Assembly: GCA_022826885.1 (NCBI GenBank)
Contig: JAJDUB010000014.1
Span: 1-64,000, forward strand
From: Gammaproteobacteria bacterium
GTDB lineage: Bacteria > Pseudomonadota > Gammaproteobacteria > Eutrophobiales > Eutrophobiaceae
Reading direction: 5' to 3'
Length of the DNA stretch: 64,000 bases
Shown here: positions 1 through 8,935 of the stretch, piece after piece
How the letters are laid out: every line of letters begins with the position of its first letter
Position numbering within the stretch: position 1 is the first letter of the stretch
Position numbers and translations under genes: made by a program
Notes under the pieces: model-generated
Told to the model about the DNA's origin: nothing
Database searches by the model: none
Seen by the model: only the letters and a program-made list of their open reading frames with translations

Positions 1-1
1 T

Positions 2-1099
2 GATACGCTGACTGGCGACAGGAAGCATAATATCCTCGACGGCGGGGATGGCGATGACACGCTGTACGGCGGCGACGGTGATGACACGCTGTTCGGCGGC
101 GCTGGCGCGGACACGCTGGACGGCGGGGATGGGAATGATGTCTTGTCCTATGCGAATTCCGATGCTGGCGTCATTGTTGACCTGGCTGCTGCCATGGCGT
201 CCGGCGGCCATGCCGAGGGTGATGTGATTGTGGCCGACAGCAATGGCGTGCCGAGTTTTCAGAGTGTCGAGGGCTCTGCTCACGATGATACGCTGACTGG
301 CGACAGGAAGCATAATATCCTCGACGGCGGCGCCGGTGATGACACGCTGTTCGGCGGCGATGGTGATGACACGCTGGACGGCGGGGATGGCTTTGACTTG
401 CTGGACGGCGGCGCCGGCGCGGACACGCTGGACGGCGGGGATGGGAATGATGTCTTGTCCTATGCGAATTCCGATGCTGGCGTCACTGTTGAGTTGCCCG
501 ATGGCGCGACGTCCGGCGGCCATGCCGAGGGTGATGTGATTGTGGCCGACAGCAATGGCGTGCCGAGTTTTCAGAGTGTCGAGGGCTCTGATCACGATGA
601 TACATTGATTGGCGACGGCAGGGACAATACGCTCTATGGTCTCGGCGGCAATGACGAACTGGCCGGCGAAGCTGGCAATAACCGCCTGTACGGTGGGCCC
701 GGTGATGACTTATTGACAGGCGGCGACGGCAATGACGAACTGGCCGGTGGCGCCGGTGATGACACATTGGAAGGCGCCGATGGCAATGATCGGCTGGACG
801 GCGGCGACGGCGAGGATACCTTTAAATTTTTTGTTCAGTATTATGGGGATGATATCATCCTGGATTTCAATGTGGCCGCCCCGTCCAACGGTGGCGATGT
901 ACTCCATTTAATAGGCTACAACTTCAATTCGGTGAGCGATGTGTTGTCCTCCAGCAGGGCCAGGATTGACCCGGCGGACAGTGATAACTTAATCATCGAC
1001 CTGAGTGCAGACAGCAGCATTACACTTGTCGACGTGGCTACAGGCAACACGCTTGACGAGACGTTCACGCTACTCATGGATAATATAATTATTGCTTAA
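2..1099 (+). CDS. RTX-type calcium-binding repeat protein, C-terminal part (5' end outside window)
   Basis: The reading frame is open from the window edge, so the start lies upstream; an internal Met at 143 is not the true start. Nearly the whole visible part is made of glycine/aspartate-rich nonapeptides of the GGxGxDxLx type (for example GGDGDDTLYGGDGDDTLFGG), which in RTX proteins bind calcium and fold as a parallel beta-roll after type I secretion. The final ~95 residues (about 820-1099) lack nonapeptides and end in a hydrophobic/acidic stretch (DVLHLIGYNF, LIIDLSADSSITL, TLLMDNIIIA), resembling the uncleaved C-terminal type I secretion signal. The N-terminal effector or adhesin domain is not visible, so the activity cannot be named. 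The gene ends 137 bp before a GMC oxidoreductase gene. The class is secure; the function is unknown. Confidence 0.88.
   Translation, partial: DTLTGDRKHNILDGGDGDDTLYGGDGDDTLFGGAGADTLDGGDGNDVLSYANSDAGVIVDLAAAMASGGHAEGDVIVADSNGVPSFQSVEGSAHDDTLTGDRKHNILDGGAGDDTLFGGDGDDTLDGGDGFDLLDGGAGADTLDGGDGNDVLSYANSDAGVTVELPDGATSGGHAEGDVIVADSNGVPSFQSVEGSDHDDTLIGDGRDNTLYGLGGNDELAGEAGNNRLYGGPGDDLLTGGDGNDELAGGAGDDTLEGADGNDRLDGGDGEDTFKFFVQYYGDDIILDFNVAAPSNGGDVLHLIGYNFNSVSDVLSSSRARIDPADSDNLIIDLSADSSITLVDVATGNTLDETFTLLMDNIIIA
104..610 (+). repeat. Tandem ~104-residue module repeat inside the RTX gene
   Basis: A module containing the block SYANSDAGV...SGGHAEGDVIVADSN...SFQSVEGS followed by nonapeptides occurs twice with near-identical DNA. 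The spacing is 312 bp (TCCTATGCGAATTCC at about 146 and 458), and a further copy begins at the window edge (bases 1-40 match 286-325). Spacing between the first two is 285 bp, i.e. one nonapeptide (27 bp) fewer. The high DNA identity suggests recent unequal exchange. Confidence 0.85.
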
Positions 1100-1236
1100 A
1101 AGCGGCCTGTTTGTGAGGTTAGCAGCATCATGATATATCAGATTTATCAGGGGGTAGCCCGATCGATGAGCAATCATTCAATCGTACCTTGCGGACCGTC
1201 ATTATTATTGACTGTTTCTGACATGGGCGCCTGCCA

Positions 1237-2844
1237 ATGAACAGTTACGATGTTGTGGTAGTGGGCAGTGGGTTCGGCGGTGCGGTGATGGCTCACCGGC
1301 TTGCTGAACGCGGTTATTCCGTCGTCATACTCGAGCGCGGCAGGCAATGGACGGCAGAGAAATTTCCACGCGACCTGAATGATGACTGGATCTTCGACGC
1401 TGACGCCCCCGCGCGCCGCCATGGCTGGCTGGATCTCCGTGTGTTCGAGGATATGGCAGTTGCCCAGGGAGCGGGGCTGGGCGGCGGTTCCCTTATCTAC
1501 GCAAACGTTCTTGTTGACGCCCCACCTGCAATTTTTCGACGCGGCTGGCCGGACGGACTCGATTACCGGGCATTGCAGCCGTACTATCGCAAGGTAGAGG
1601 CAATCCTTGAGCCGGCTACCATCCCTGACAACCAGTTGACTGAGCGATTCAGGTTGATGCGCGAGGGCGCCGAACAACTGGGGCACGGGGACCGGTTTGA
1701 AAAATTGCCCCTGGCCGTTCGTTTCGATAACGATTGGCACTATGGTCTCGACGACCCGTTCAATCCGAAGTGGTCGAGATCCAGGCCCAATGCCTTTGGG
1801 AAGACACAAGGCACCTGCATTCATCTCGGCAATTGCGATATCGGCTGCGATGTCCAGGCAAAGAACACCCTTGATCTCAACTATCTCGCCGGCGCGCAGA
1901 AGCATGGCGCTGACATAAAGGTGTTGCACCTGGTGCGCTCCCTGGTACCCGTGGAAGACGGCTACCAGGTGAAGTTTGAGCGTATCGACGAGGAGCGGAA
2001 GAAACTGTTTCCGGGTTCGTTACACGCACGGCATGTGGTTCTGTCAGCAGGTTCGATCGGTTCCACGGAGCTCCTGTTGAAGTGCCGCGACCACTATAAA
2101 ACCCTGCCGGCGCTGAGCCCGGCGCTGGGAAACGGCTGGTCGTCAAACGGTGATTTCGTAACACCGGCATTCTATGACGACCGGAAGGTTAATCCCACCC
2201 AGGGCCCGACCATTTCCAGCGCCATCGACTTCCTGGACGGCGTTGAAGAGGGGCAATCATTTTTTATAGAGGACGGTGGATTTCCTGACGTGGTCAATAA
2301 TTACCTGCGCGCGAAGTCCAGGCGCTTCGTGCGTTTGCGACGGTCCCGCAAGGCGCAACGGGAGCTGCGCCGGCTCAGGAAAAATCTTCCGTTGCTTGAC
2401 AATCTCATGCCGTGGTTTGCACAGGGAATCGATGCGGCGGACGGCCGTCTTTACCTCGGACGGAAGTGGTATGCGCCCTGGCGAAAAACATTGAAGATGG
2501 ATTGGGATATCAGCCGTTCCGCGCCCGTCATCGAGGCCATCATTCACATGCACAAGCGGCTTGCCGCGGCAACGGGGGCGGAGTCAGTCCAGGTGCCGCT
2601 CACCTGGACATTATTTAAAAACCTGATAACGCCCCATCCGCTTGGCGGCTGTAACATGGGCGTTAATCGCGACCACGGCGTGGTGGACCAGTACGGCCGT
2701 GTATTCGGCTACCCGAACCTGTACGTTGTCGACGGCGCAATAGTGCCGGAGGCCATCGGCAAGAATCCGTCCAAGACGATTGCCGCACTGGCGGAGCGAT
2801 GTGCGGACCATTTCGGGCGCCGGCCGGAGACTCCGAATGATTGA
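1237..2844 (+). CDS. GMC-family FAD-dependent oxidoreductase (cholesterol-oxidase-like)
   Basis: A predicted flavoprotein that oxidises an alcohol or sterol-like substrate with FAD. The N-terminus carries the dinucleotide fold GSGFGG (residues 10-15), followed by a strand ending in ERG. A GGGSLIYANV segment near residue 90 and a C-terminal HPLGGCNMG block near residue 466 fit the GMC/cholesterol-oxidase group; the closing YVVDGAIVPEAIGKNPS segment is the conserved FAD-contacting end. The length of 535 aa is usual for the short cholesterol-oxidase-like class. No signal peptide is seen. It overlaps the following patatin-like gene by 8 bp, so the two are probably translated together and may act on one lipid or sterol-ester substrate. 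The exact substrate cannot be read from the sequence. Confidence 0.85.
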   Translation: MNSYDVVVVGSGFGGAVMAHRLAERGYSVVILERGRQWTAEKFPRDLNDDWIFDADAPARRHGWLDLRVFEDMAVAQGAGLGGGSLIYANVLVDAPPAIFRRGWPDGLDYRALQPYYRKVEAILEPATIPDNQLTERFRLMREGAEQLGHGDRFEKLPLAVRFDNDWHYGLDDPFNPKWSRSRPNAFGKTQGTCIHLGNCDIGCDVQAKNTLDLNYLAGAQKHGADIKVLHLVRSLVPVEDGYQVKFERIDEERKKLFPGSLHARHVVLSAGSIGSTELLLKCRDHYKTLPALSPALGNGWSSNGDFVTPAFYDDRKVNPTQGPTISSAIDFLDGVEEGQSFFIEDGGFPDVVNNYLRAKSRRFVRLRRSRKAQRELRRLRKNLPLLDNLMPWFAQGIDAADGRLYLGRKWYAPWRKTLKMDWDISRSAPVIEAIIHMHKRLAAATGAESVQVPLTWTLFKNLITPHPLGGCNMGVNRDHGVVDQYGRVFGYPNLYVVDGAIVPEAIGKNPSKTIAALAERCADHFGRRPETPND

Positions 2845-4369
2845 CAAGAACCGGGAAGCCTCGCCGAAGCGCTCATTGATCCTTGCGGGCGGGGGTCTCA
2901 AGGTCGCCTTCCAGGCCGGGGTCCTGCAGGTATGGCTTGATGAGGTAGGAGTTCGGTTTGACCATGTCGACGGCGCCAGCGGGGGCGTGTTCAACCTCGC
3001 CATGCTGTGCCAGGGTATGACGGGTACGGAGATTGCAGATAACTGGCGCAACCTTCCCATTCTGAAAGGGATACAACCGAACTGGTCGCAATATTTCAAA
3101 CTGGTTTATGCCGAGTCACTGCTTCGTTACGACCGTTGGCGCGAGAACATCATGCGCAGGCATTGGGGGCTTGACTTCGAGCGCATCTCCCAATCGTCCT
3201 TGCCGGCAAGTTTTAACCTCTATAACTTTACCCGGCACCGGCTCGAGGTGCGGTCGCCTGACCGGATGAGCGAAGATGCACTGGTTGCCTGTGTATCCCT
3301 CCCCATGTGGTTTCCGCCCGTGCATATCGACGGGTCAATCTATATCGATGCGGTGTATGCAACAGATGCCAACCTGATGGAAGCGGTTCGTCGCGGCGCC
3401 GACGAGATCTGGGTGATCTGGACTGTCAGCGAGCGGGGTTTATGGCGCAATGGCTTTCTGGCCAACTATTTCCAGATTATTGAGACCAGCGCGAACGGGC
3501 GTTTTCGCGCTGACTTGCTGCGTATTGAAAACAACAACCGGCGGATCGCTGCGGGTCAGAATGGCGAGTTTGGCCGTCCCATAGAGGTAAAGATACTGCG
3601 CGCTGAGGTGCCGTTGCATTATCTTATCAACTTTCGCCCCGGCGGATTTACACATGCCGTGGAGATGGGTATCGACCTGGCGCGCCGCTGGTGCGACACC
3701 AATGAGATTGCACTGCCGGACAGCGAGCCGGCCCGGGAGGCCGGGGCTGTTTCACTGAGCTTCAGTGAAACCATGCGGGGTTTTGTAACCCGGGGAGAGG
3801 AAGACCATGTTGTTGGAGCTTCCGACAAAAATCGCCGCTCGGAACTCGCTGTGGATTTGACCATTGATATCGACAACGTCGACCAGTTCATTGAGCAGGC
3901 GGACCATGAGGGTACGGCCGCCGGAAAAGTACGGGCCCCGGCATACGGTGGTGAGTGTCCGATTGAACGGGGAACCTTCAATTTGTTTGTCGATGCCGAC
4001 AGTGGTCGAAAGCTGATGAAATACAGGCTTTTCTTCAGGGACAACAACAATGCGGCAAAGACGCTGTTCGGATACAAGGACGTTCACGATGATCCGGGTT
4101 TTGATCTCTGGAGTGATACGACAACCCTGTACACGCGCGTGCTGGACGGGCATGTTGATGAGACAGGTGAAGATACTGCTGTTATCGAAGCCGCAGGCAT
4201 CATCCGGATATATCTCACGGATTTCTTGCGTCAACTCGCGTCGTTTCGAACGTTCGGTTCAAGCTGGAGCGCGCGCACTGCGGGTTTGACGCGTTTCAGC
4301 CGTTTCTTTCTCGGCGCGCTGTGGGACGTATATGGAGAGCGTATCGGTGGTGACATATATCATCTGTAA
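2837..4369 (+). CDS. Patatin-like phospholipase with long C-terminal domain
   Basis: A predicted serine acyl hydrolase. From the ATG at 2837, chosen because it overlaps the upstream stop by 8 bp, the protein is 510 aa. The oxyanion-hole glycines GGGLK are at residues 18-22 and the nucleophile elbow GASGG puts the serine at about residue 48. The catalytic-aspartate region reads YIDAVYATDAN (Asp about 172), where patatins usually have DGG or DGA, so the dyad is slightly atypical. Residues after about 300 form a second domain with no obvious catalytic motif (RGTFNLFVDADSG...KYRLFFRD...DLWSDTTTLYTRVL). I have a vague impression that similar tails occur on long GMC/cholesterol-oxidase-like proteins, but this is untested. 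Coupling to the GMC gene suggests the two act together on esterified lipids. Confidence 0.82.
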   Translation: MIDKNREASPKRSLILAGGGLKVAFQAGVLQVWLDEVGVRFDHVDGASGGVFNLAMLCQGMTGTEIADNWRNLPILKGIQPNWSQYFKLVYAESLLRYDRWRENIMRRHWGLDFERISQSSLPASFNLYNFTRHRLEVRSPDRMSEDALVACVSLPMWFPPVHIDGSIYIDAVYATDANLMEAVRRGADEIWVIWTVSERGLWRNGFLANYFQIIETSANGRFRADLLRIENNNRRIAAGQNGEFGRPIEVKILRAEVPLHYLINFRPGGFTHAVEMGIDLARRWCDTNEIALPDSEPAREAGAVSLSFSETMRGFVTRGEEDHVVGASDKNRRSELAVDLTIDIDNVDQFIEQADHEGTAAGKVRAPAYGGECPIERGTFNLFVDADSGRKLMKYRLFFRDNNNAAKTLFGYKDVHDDPGFDLWSDTTTLYTRVLDGHVDETGEDTAVIEAAGIIRIYLTDFLRQLASFRTFGSSWSARTAGLTRFSRFFLGALWDVYGERIGGDIYHL

Positions 4370-4388
4370 GCTACCGCACTGACAAATC

Positions 4389-4508
4389 TCATCCGAACAG
4401 GAAATCCGAAGCATCCAGGTTGCTCATATCAAAATCCGACAGGATGATGGTAGTCAGGTAGTCAGTACCGGACACAATAAAGGTTATATTGAAACCCTCA
4501 CGCCTTCA
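4389..4508 (-). pseudogene. Remnant of an RTX-protein C-terminal secretion signal
   Basis: Reading the minus strand up to a TGA at 4391-4389 gives about 38 open codons ending SDFDMSNLDASDFLFG, preceded by an in-frame stop near 4508. The pattern 'hydrophobic strand, D/S-rich turn, ASDFLF-end' is the usual last ~30 residues of type I secreted RTX proteins. No start codon or upstream repeats remain, so I read it as the tail of a destroyed gene, inverted relative to the RTX gene at the window start. This rests on motif resemblance only. Confidence 0.4.
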
Positions 4509-4518
4509 GTACGCAATC

Positions 4519-4564
4519 CAGGGGTCAGAGTAAGAAATTCGAAGAATTTTTACTCTGACCCCTG
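4519..4564. repeat. 46-bp near-perfect palindrome, GGGGTCAGAGTAA family
   Basis: GGGGTCAGAGTAA (4521-4533) is mirrored by TTACTCTGACCCC (4550-4562); the outer CA/TG pairs and the inner AAATTC/GAATTT also pair. It lies between the patatin gene and the convergent end of acnA. Related elements occur at about 14439, 40777, 45646 and 63187. It could act as a bidirectional terminator but lacks a T-run; a REP-like mobile repeat is more likely. Confidence 0.8.
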
Positions 4565-4579
4565 TGACGTGGTGACGGT

Positions 4580-7219
4580 TCAGGCAGCCAGTTGCCGCAA
4601 CACGTAGTGCAGGATGCCGCCGTTGTTGTAATAGTCCCATTCTTTCGGGGTATCCACCCGGACTGTAGCGTTGAATTCCGTGGTGGCGCCGTCTTCCGCG
4701 ACGGCGCTGATCGCGACTTCTTCGGCGCCGGTTTCAAGGCCGAGGATGGAATAGGTTTCGCGGCCCGTCAGACCGAGGCTGTCGGCATTTTCTCCGGGCC
4801 TGAACACCAGTGGCAATACCCCCATTCCGACCAGGTTGGAGCGGTGGATGCGTTCAAAACTGACGGCGATGACTGCCCGTACACCGAGCAGCCTGGTGCC
4901 TTTGGCCGCCCAGTCACGGGAAGACCCGGTGCCGTATTCGCTGCCGGCCAGCGCTATCAGGGGAACGCCTCCTTCCCGGTAGCGCATCGCTGCTTCATAA
5001 ATCGTCATCTGTTCCCCGGACGGCTGGTGTACGGTCCAGCCCCCTTCGGTTCCCGGCGCAAGCTGGTTTCTGAGGCGGATATTGGCAAAGGTGCCGCGCA
5101 TCATCACCTCGTGGTTGCCGCGGCGGGAGCCGTAGGAGTTGAAATCCAGCGGCTGGACGCCGTTATCGATCAGGTACCTGCCTGCAGGTGTGTCGGCCTT
5201 GATGGCGCCGGCAGGGGATATGTGGTCGGTAGTGATGCTGTCGCCCAGTTTGACCAGCGCCTTGGCGCCCCGGATCGGCTCAATCCCGCCTGGGGTCGCG
5301 CGCATGTCCTCGAAATAGGGTGGGTTCTGCACGTAGGTGGAATCTCCGCTCCATTGATACCGGCTGCTCTGCGGCGCGTCGATGCCGGTCCAGTTGGCGT
5401 CACCGGCAAAGGCCTGCCGGTAAGAATTGCGGAACATGTCCGAATCGATTGACGCGGCGATGACGGCGTTGATCTCGTCCTGTTCGGGCCAGATGTCCTT
5501 CAGGTATACCAGGTTGCCGTCCGTATCCCGGCCCAGTGGGTCGTTCTGCAGGTCGATATCCACCGTGCCGGCGATGGCGTAGGCCACCACCAGCGGGGGA
5601 GAAGCCAGGAAGTTCATTTTGACCTCGGCATGGACCCGGCCTTCGAAGTTGCGGTTGCCGGAAAGCACCGAGGTTGCCACCAGGTCGCCTTCGCGGATGC
5701 CCCGGCTGACGTCCTCCGGCAACGGGCCGGAGTTGCCGATACAGGTGGTGCAGCCGTAGCCGACGATATTAAAGCCCAGTTGGTCCAGGTGGGCGCTGAG
5801 TCCCGCCCGGTCCAGGTAGTCCCGCACCACCAGGGATCCCGGCGCCAGGCTGGTCTTTACCCAGGGTTTCACGGACAGGCCTCTCTCTCTCGCTTTTCCG
5901 GCCACCAGTCCGGCGCCGACCATCACCGCCGGGTTGGAAGTGTTGGTGCAAGAAGTAATGGCCGCGATGACCACCGCCCCGTCTTTCAACTCGTAATCGG
6001 AAACCGCCGTTTGCGCGACTTCGTCGCGCCCGGTCATGTCCGCCAGGTGGCGGCGGAAGCTGCTCCCGACTTCGGCCAGGGGGATGCGGTCCTGGGGCCG
6101 TTTCGGTCCGGCGAGGCTGGGCGTTACCGTGCCCATGTCCAGTTCCAGGGTGGCGGAATAGTGCGCCTCGGGACTGCCTGCTGTGCGCCACATGCCCTGT
6201 GCCTTTGCGTAAGCCTCCACCAGTTCCACCTGCCCATCATCCCGGCCTGACAGGCGCAGGTAGTTGATGGTTTCCCGGTCGATGGGGAAGATGCCGCAGG
6301 TGGCGCCGTATTCAGGGGCCATATTGGCGATGGTCGCCCGGTCCGCCAGGGACAGGTTGTCCAGGCCGTCACCGTAGAATTCGACGAACTTGCCGACCAC
6401 ACCGTGTTTGCGCAGCATTTCCACCACGGTCAGGACCAAGTCCGTGGCCGTGGCGCCTTGCGGCAACGCGCCGTTGAGTTTGAAACCGACCACTTCAGGG
6501 ATCAGCATGGTGATGGGTTGCCCCAGCATCGCCGCTTCTGCCTCGATGCCGCCCACGCCCCAGCCAAGCACGCCCAGGCCGTTGATCATCGTGGTATGGG
6601 AATCGGTGCCTACCACGGTATCCGGATAGGCCTCGACTACGCCATTAACCTCCCTGGTGAATACCGTCCTAGCCAGGTATTCCAGGTTGACCTGGTGCAC
6701 GATGCCGGTATCCGGCGGCACCACCTTGAAATTGGAGAACGCCTGCTGTCCCCAGCGCAGGAATTCATATCTTTCTCGGTTGCGCTTGAATTCTATGGTT
6801 GCGTTGCGTTGCGCCGCATCGGGCGTGCCGAACACGTCCACCATCACCGAATGGTCGATGACCAGCTCGGCGGGGGAGAGTGGATTGATCTTTTCCGGGT
6901 CCCCGCCCAGCGCCTGCATCGCATCGCGCATCGCGGCGAGGTCCACGACTGCCGGGACGCCGGTAAAGTCCTGCATCAAGACCCGGGCGGGAGTGAAGGC
7001 GATTTCCCGGTCGGACTTTGCCAGGGGTTCCCGGTCCGCCAGCGCGGCAATGTCCTCCCGGGTGATGTTGACCCCGTCCTCGTGGCGCAGCAGGTTCTCC
7101 AGCAGGATTTTCAGGGAATAGGGCAGGCGGCTGACGTCGTGCCTTCCGGCCAGCGCCTTAAGGGAATAAATACGGTAACTTCTGCCGTTTACCTCAAGTG
7201 TTGTTTTTGTATCGTTCAA
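4580..7219 (-). CDS. acnA: Aconitate hydratase A
   Basis: TCA-cycle aconitase, isomerising citrate to isocitrate with a [4Fe-4S] cluster in the cytoplasm. The 879 aa length matches AcnA (about 890). Three expected cluster cysteines are present: SCTNTSNP (Cys about 424) and [13 protein letters not shown] (about 490 and 493). The substrate-binding block [15 protein letters not shown] and the swivel-domain [11 protein letters not shown] are intact. Translation starts at TTG (7219-7217), supported by AAGGAG seven bases upstream; no ATG fits. The gene is last in a minus-strand series after mnmA and a cyclophilin gene, with a 41-bp gap. Confidence 0.97.
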   Translation of the reverse strand: MNDTKTTLEVNGRSYRIYSLKALAGRHDVSRLPYSLKILLENLLRHEDGVNITREDIAALADREPLAKSDREIAFTPARVLMQDFTGVPAVVDLAAMRDAMQALGGDPEKINPLSPAELVIDHSVMVDVFGTPDAAQRNATIEFKRNRERYEFLRWGQQAFSNFKVVPPDTGIVHQVNLEYLARTVFTREVNGVVEAYPDTVVGTDSHTTMINGLGVLGWGVGGIEAEAAMLGQPITMLIPEVVGFKLNGALPQGATATDLVLTVVEMLRKHGVVGKFVEFYGDGLDNLSLADRATIANMAPEYGATCGIFPIDRETINYLRLSGRDDGQVELVEAYAKAQGMWRTAGSPEAHYSATLELDMGTVTPSLAGPKRPQDRIPLAEVGSSFRRHLADMTGRDEVAQTAVSDYELKDGAVVIAAITSCTNTSNPAVMVGAGLVAGKARERGLSVKPWVKTSLAPGSLVVRDYLDRAGLSAHLDQLGFNIVGYGCTTCIGNSGPLPEDVSRGIREGDLVATSVLSGNRNFEGRVHAEVKMNFLASPPLVVAYAIAGTVDIDLQNDPLGRDTDGNLVYLKDIWPEQDEINAVIAASIDSDMFRNSYRQAFAGDANWTGIDAPQSSRYQWSGDSTYVQNPPYFEDMRATPGGIEPIRGAKALVKLGDSITTDHISPAGAIKADTPAGRYLIDNGVQPLDFNSYGSRRGNHEVMMRGTFANIRLRNQLAPGTEGGWTVHQPSGEQMTIYEAAMRYREGGVPLIALAGSEYGTGSSRDWAAKGTRLLGVRAVIAVSFERIHRSNLVGMGVLPLVFRPGENADSLGLTGRETYSILGLETGAEEVAISAVAEDGATTEFNATVRVDTPKEWDYYNNGGILHYVLRQLAA

Positions 7220-7226
7220 TGATTAA

Positions 7227-7232
7227 CTCCTT
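7227..7232 (-). promoter_or_regulatory. Strong Shine-Dalgarno (AAGGAG) for the TTG start of acnA
   Basis: On the minus strand AAGGAG precedes TTG with a 7-base spacer (TTAATCA). It fixes the start of acnA at a TTG codon. Confidence 0.75.
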
Positions 7233-7260
7233 ATTGAGGTTTTACCCTGTTTTTATGTAT

Positions 7261-7808
<548 letters not shown>

Positions 7809-7812
<4 letters not shown>

Positions 7813-8891
7813 ATAACCTCTTCAATAACGCCGCCGCCCAGGCACTGGTTGCCGTCGTAGAAGACGGCGTACTGGCCGGGGGTGACGGCTCGTTGCGGGC
7901 GGGTGAACAGCACCCTGACCCTGTCGCTGTCGAAAGGCTCGATTGTACAGGGTTGGTCGGCCTGGCGGTAGCGCGTTTTGGCGGCGCATTCAAAAGGGAG
8001 CGCCGGCGGCTCCGTGATCCAGTTCAGGTTTGCGGCAACCAGGCCGCGGCTGATCAGGGCCGGGTGATCGTGTCCCTGGGCCACCGTCAGCACGTTGTTC
8101 TCCACGTCCTTGGCTACCACGTACCAGGGCTGTTCCGGCCGGCCGCTGACCCCGCCGATGCCCAGCCCCTGGCGCTGGCCCAGGGTATAGAAGTGGATTC
8201 CTGCGTGCTCACCCACGTCCTTGCCGTCGATGGTGCGGATCGGTCCCGACTGTACCGGCAGGTAATGGCTGAGAAAGTCGCGGAATGGGCGTTCGCCGAT
8301 AAAACAGATGCCGGTGCTGTCTTTCTTGTCATGGGTGATGAGGCCGTGGCGTTGCGCCAGGGCGCGTACGTCGGGCTTTTTCAACGCCCCCAGCGGGAAC
8401 AGGCTTTTTGCCAGTTGCGCCTGGTTGAGACGGCACAGGAAGTAACTCTGGTCCTTGTTGCGGTCGGCGCCCTTATGCAGGCGGCAGGCGCCGTTATGCC
8501 GTTGGATGGACGCGTAATGCCCGGTGGCGATAGCCGCGGCGTCCAGGGACGTTGCATGGTCCAGGAAGGCGCGGAACTTGATCTCCTGGTTGCACAGTAT
8601 GTCGGGGTTGGGGGTGCGCCCGCGGCTGTATTCATCCAGGAACTCCCGGAACACCTTGTGCCAGTACGCCTGGGACAGGTCCACGGTATTCAACCTGATC
8701 CCAAGTTTTTCGCATACTGCCAGGGCGTCTTCCACGTCGGCTTCCCAGAGGCATCTCCCTGTTTCATCGTTTTCATCCCAGTTCTTCATGAACAGGGCCT
8801 CCACCTCATGGCCCTGTTCAAGTAGCAATAACGCAGCCACAGAAGAGTCAACGCCACCCGATACACCGACAATGATTTTTTCTGTAGTCAT
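7809..8891 (-). CDS. mnmA: tRNA-specific 2-thiouridylase MnmA
   Basis: Adds sulfur to U34 of the tRNAs for Lys, Glu and Gln, using ATP and sulfur relayed from the Tus/IscS system. The N-terminal PP-loop GVSGGVDSS binds ATP. The two catalytic cysteines are present in [10 protein letters not shown] (about Cys100) and STGICFIGE (about Cys196). The length of 360 aa is typical. It is the first gene of a unit with the cyclophilin gene, overlapping it by 4 bp, and lies 44 bp downstream of yhdP. Confidence 0.97.
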
Positions 8892-8935
8892 GTTTTCATC
8901 CGCAGATGACGCAGATTACCGCGTCCTCTGTGGCT

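Noticed and set aside
1130-1240. A 36-codon open frame ending in ATGA overlap with the GMC gene
   Set aside because: No ribosome-binding site and no recognisable sequence; the overlap may be chance. Kept only as a possible leader peptide.
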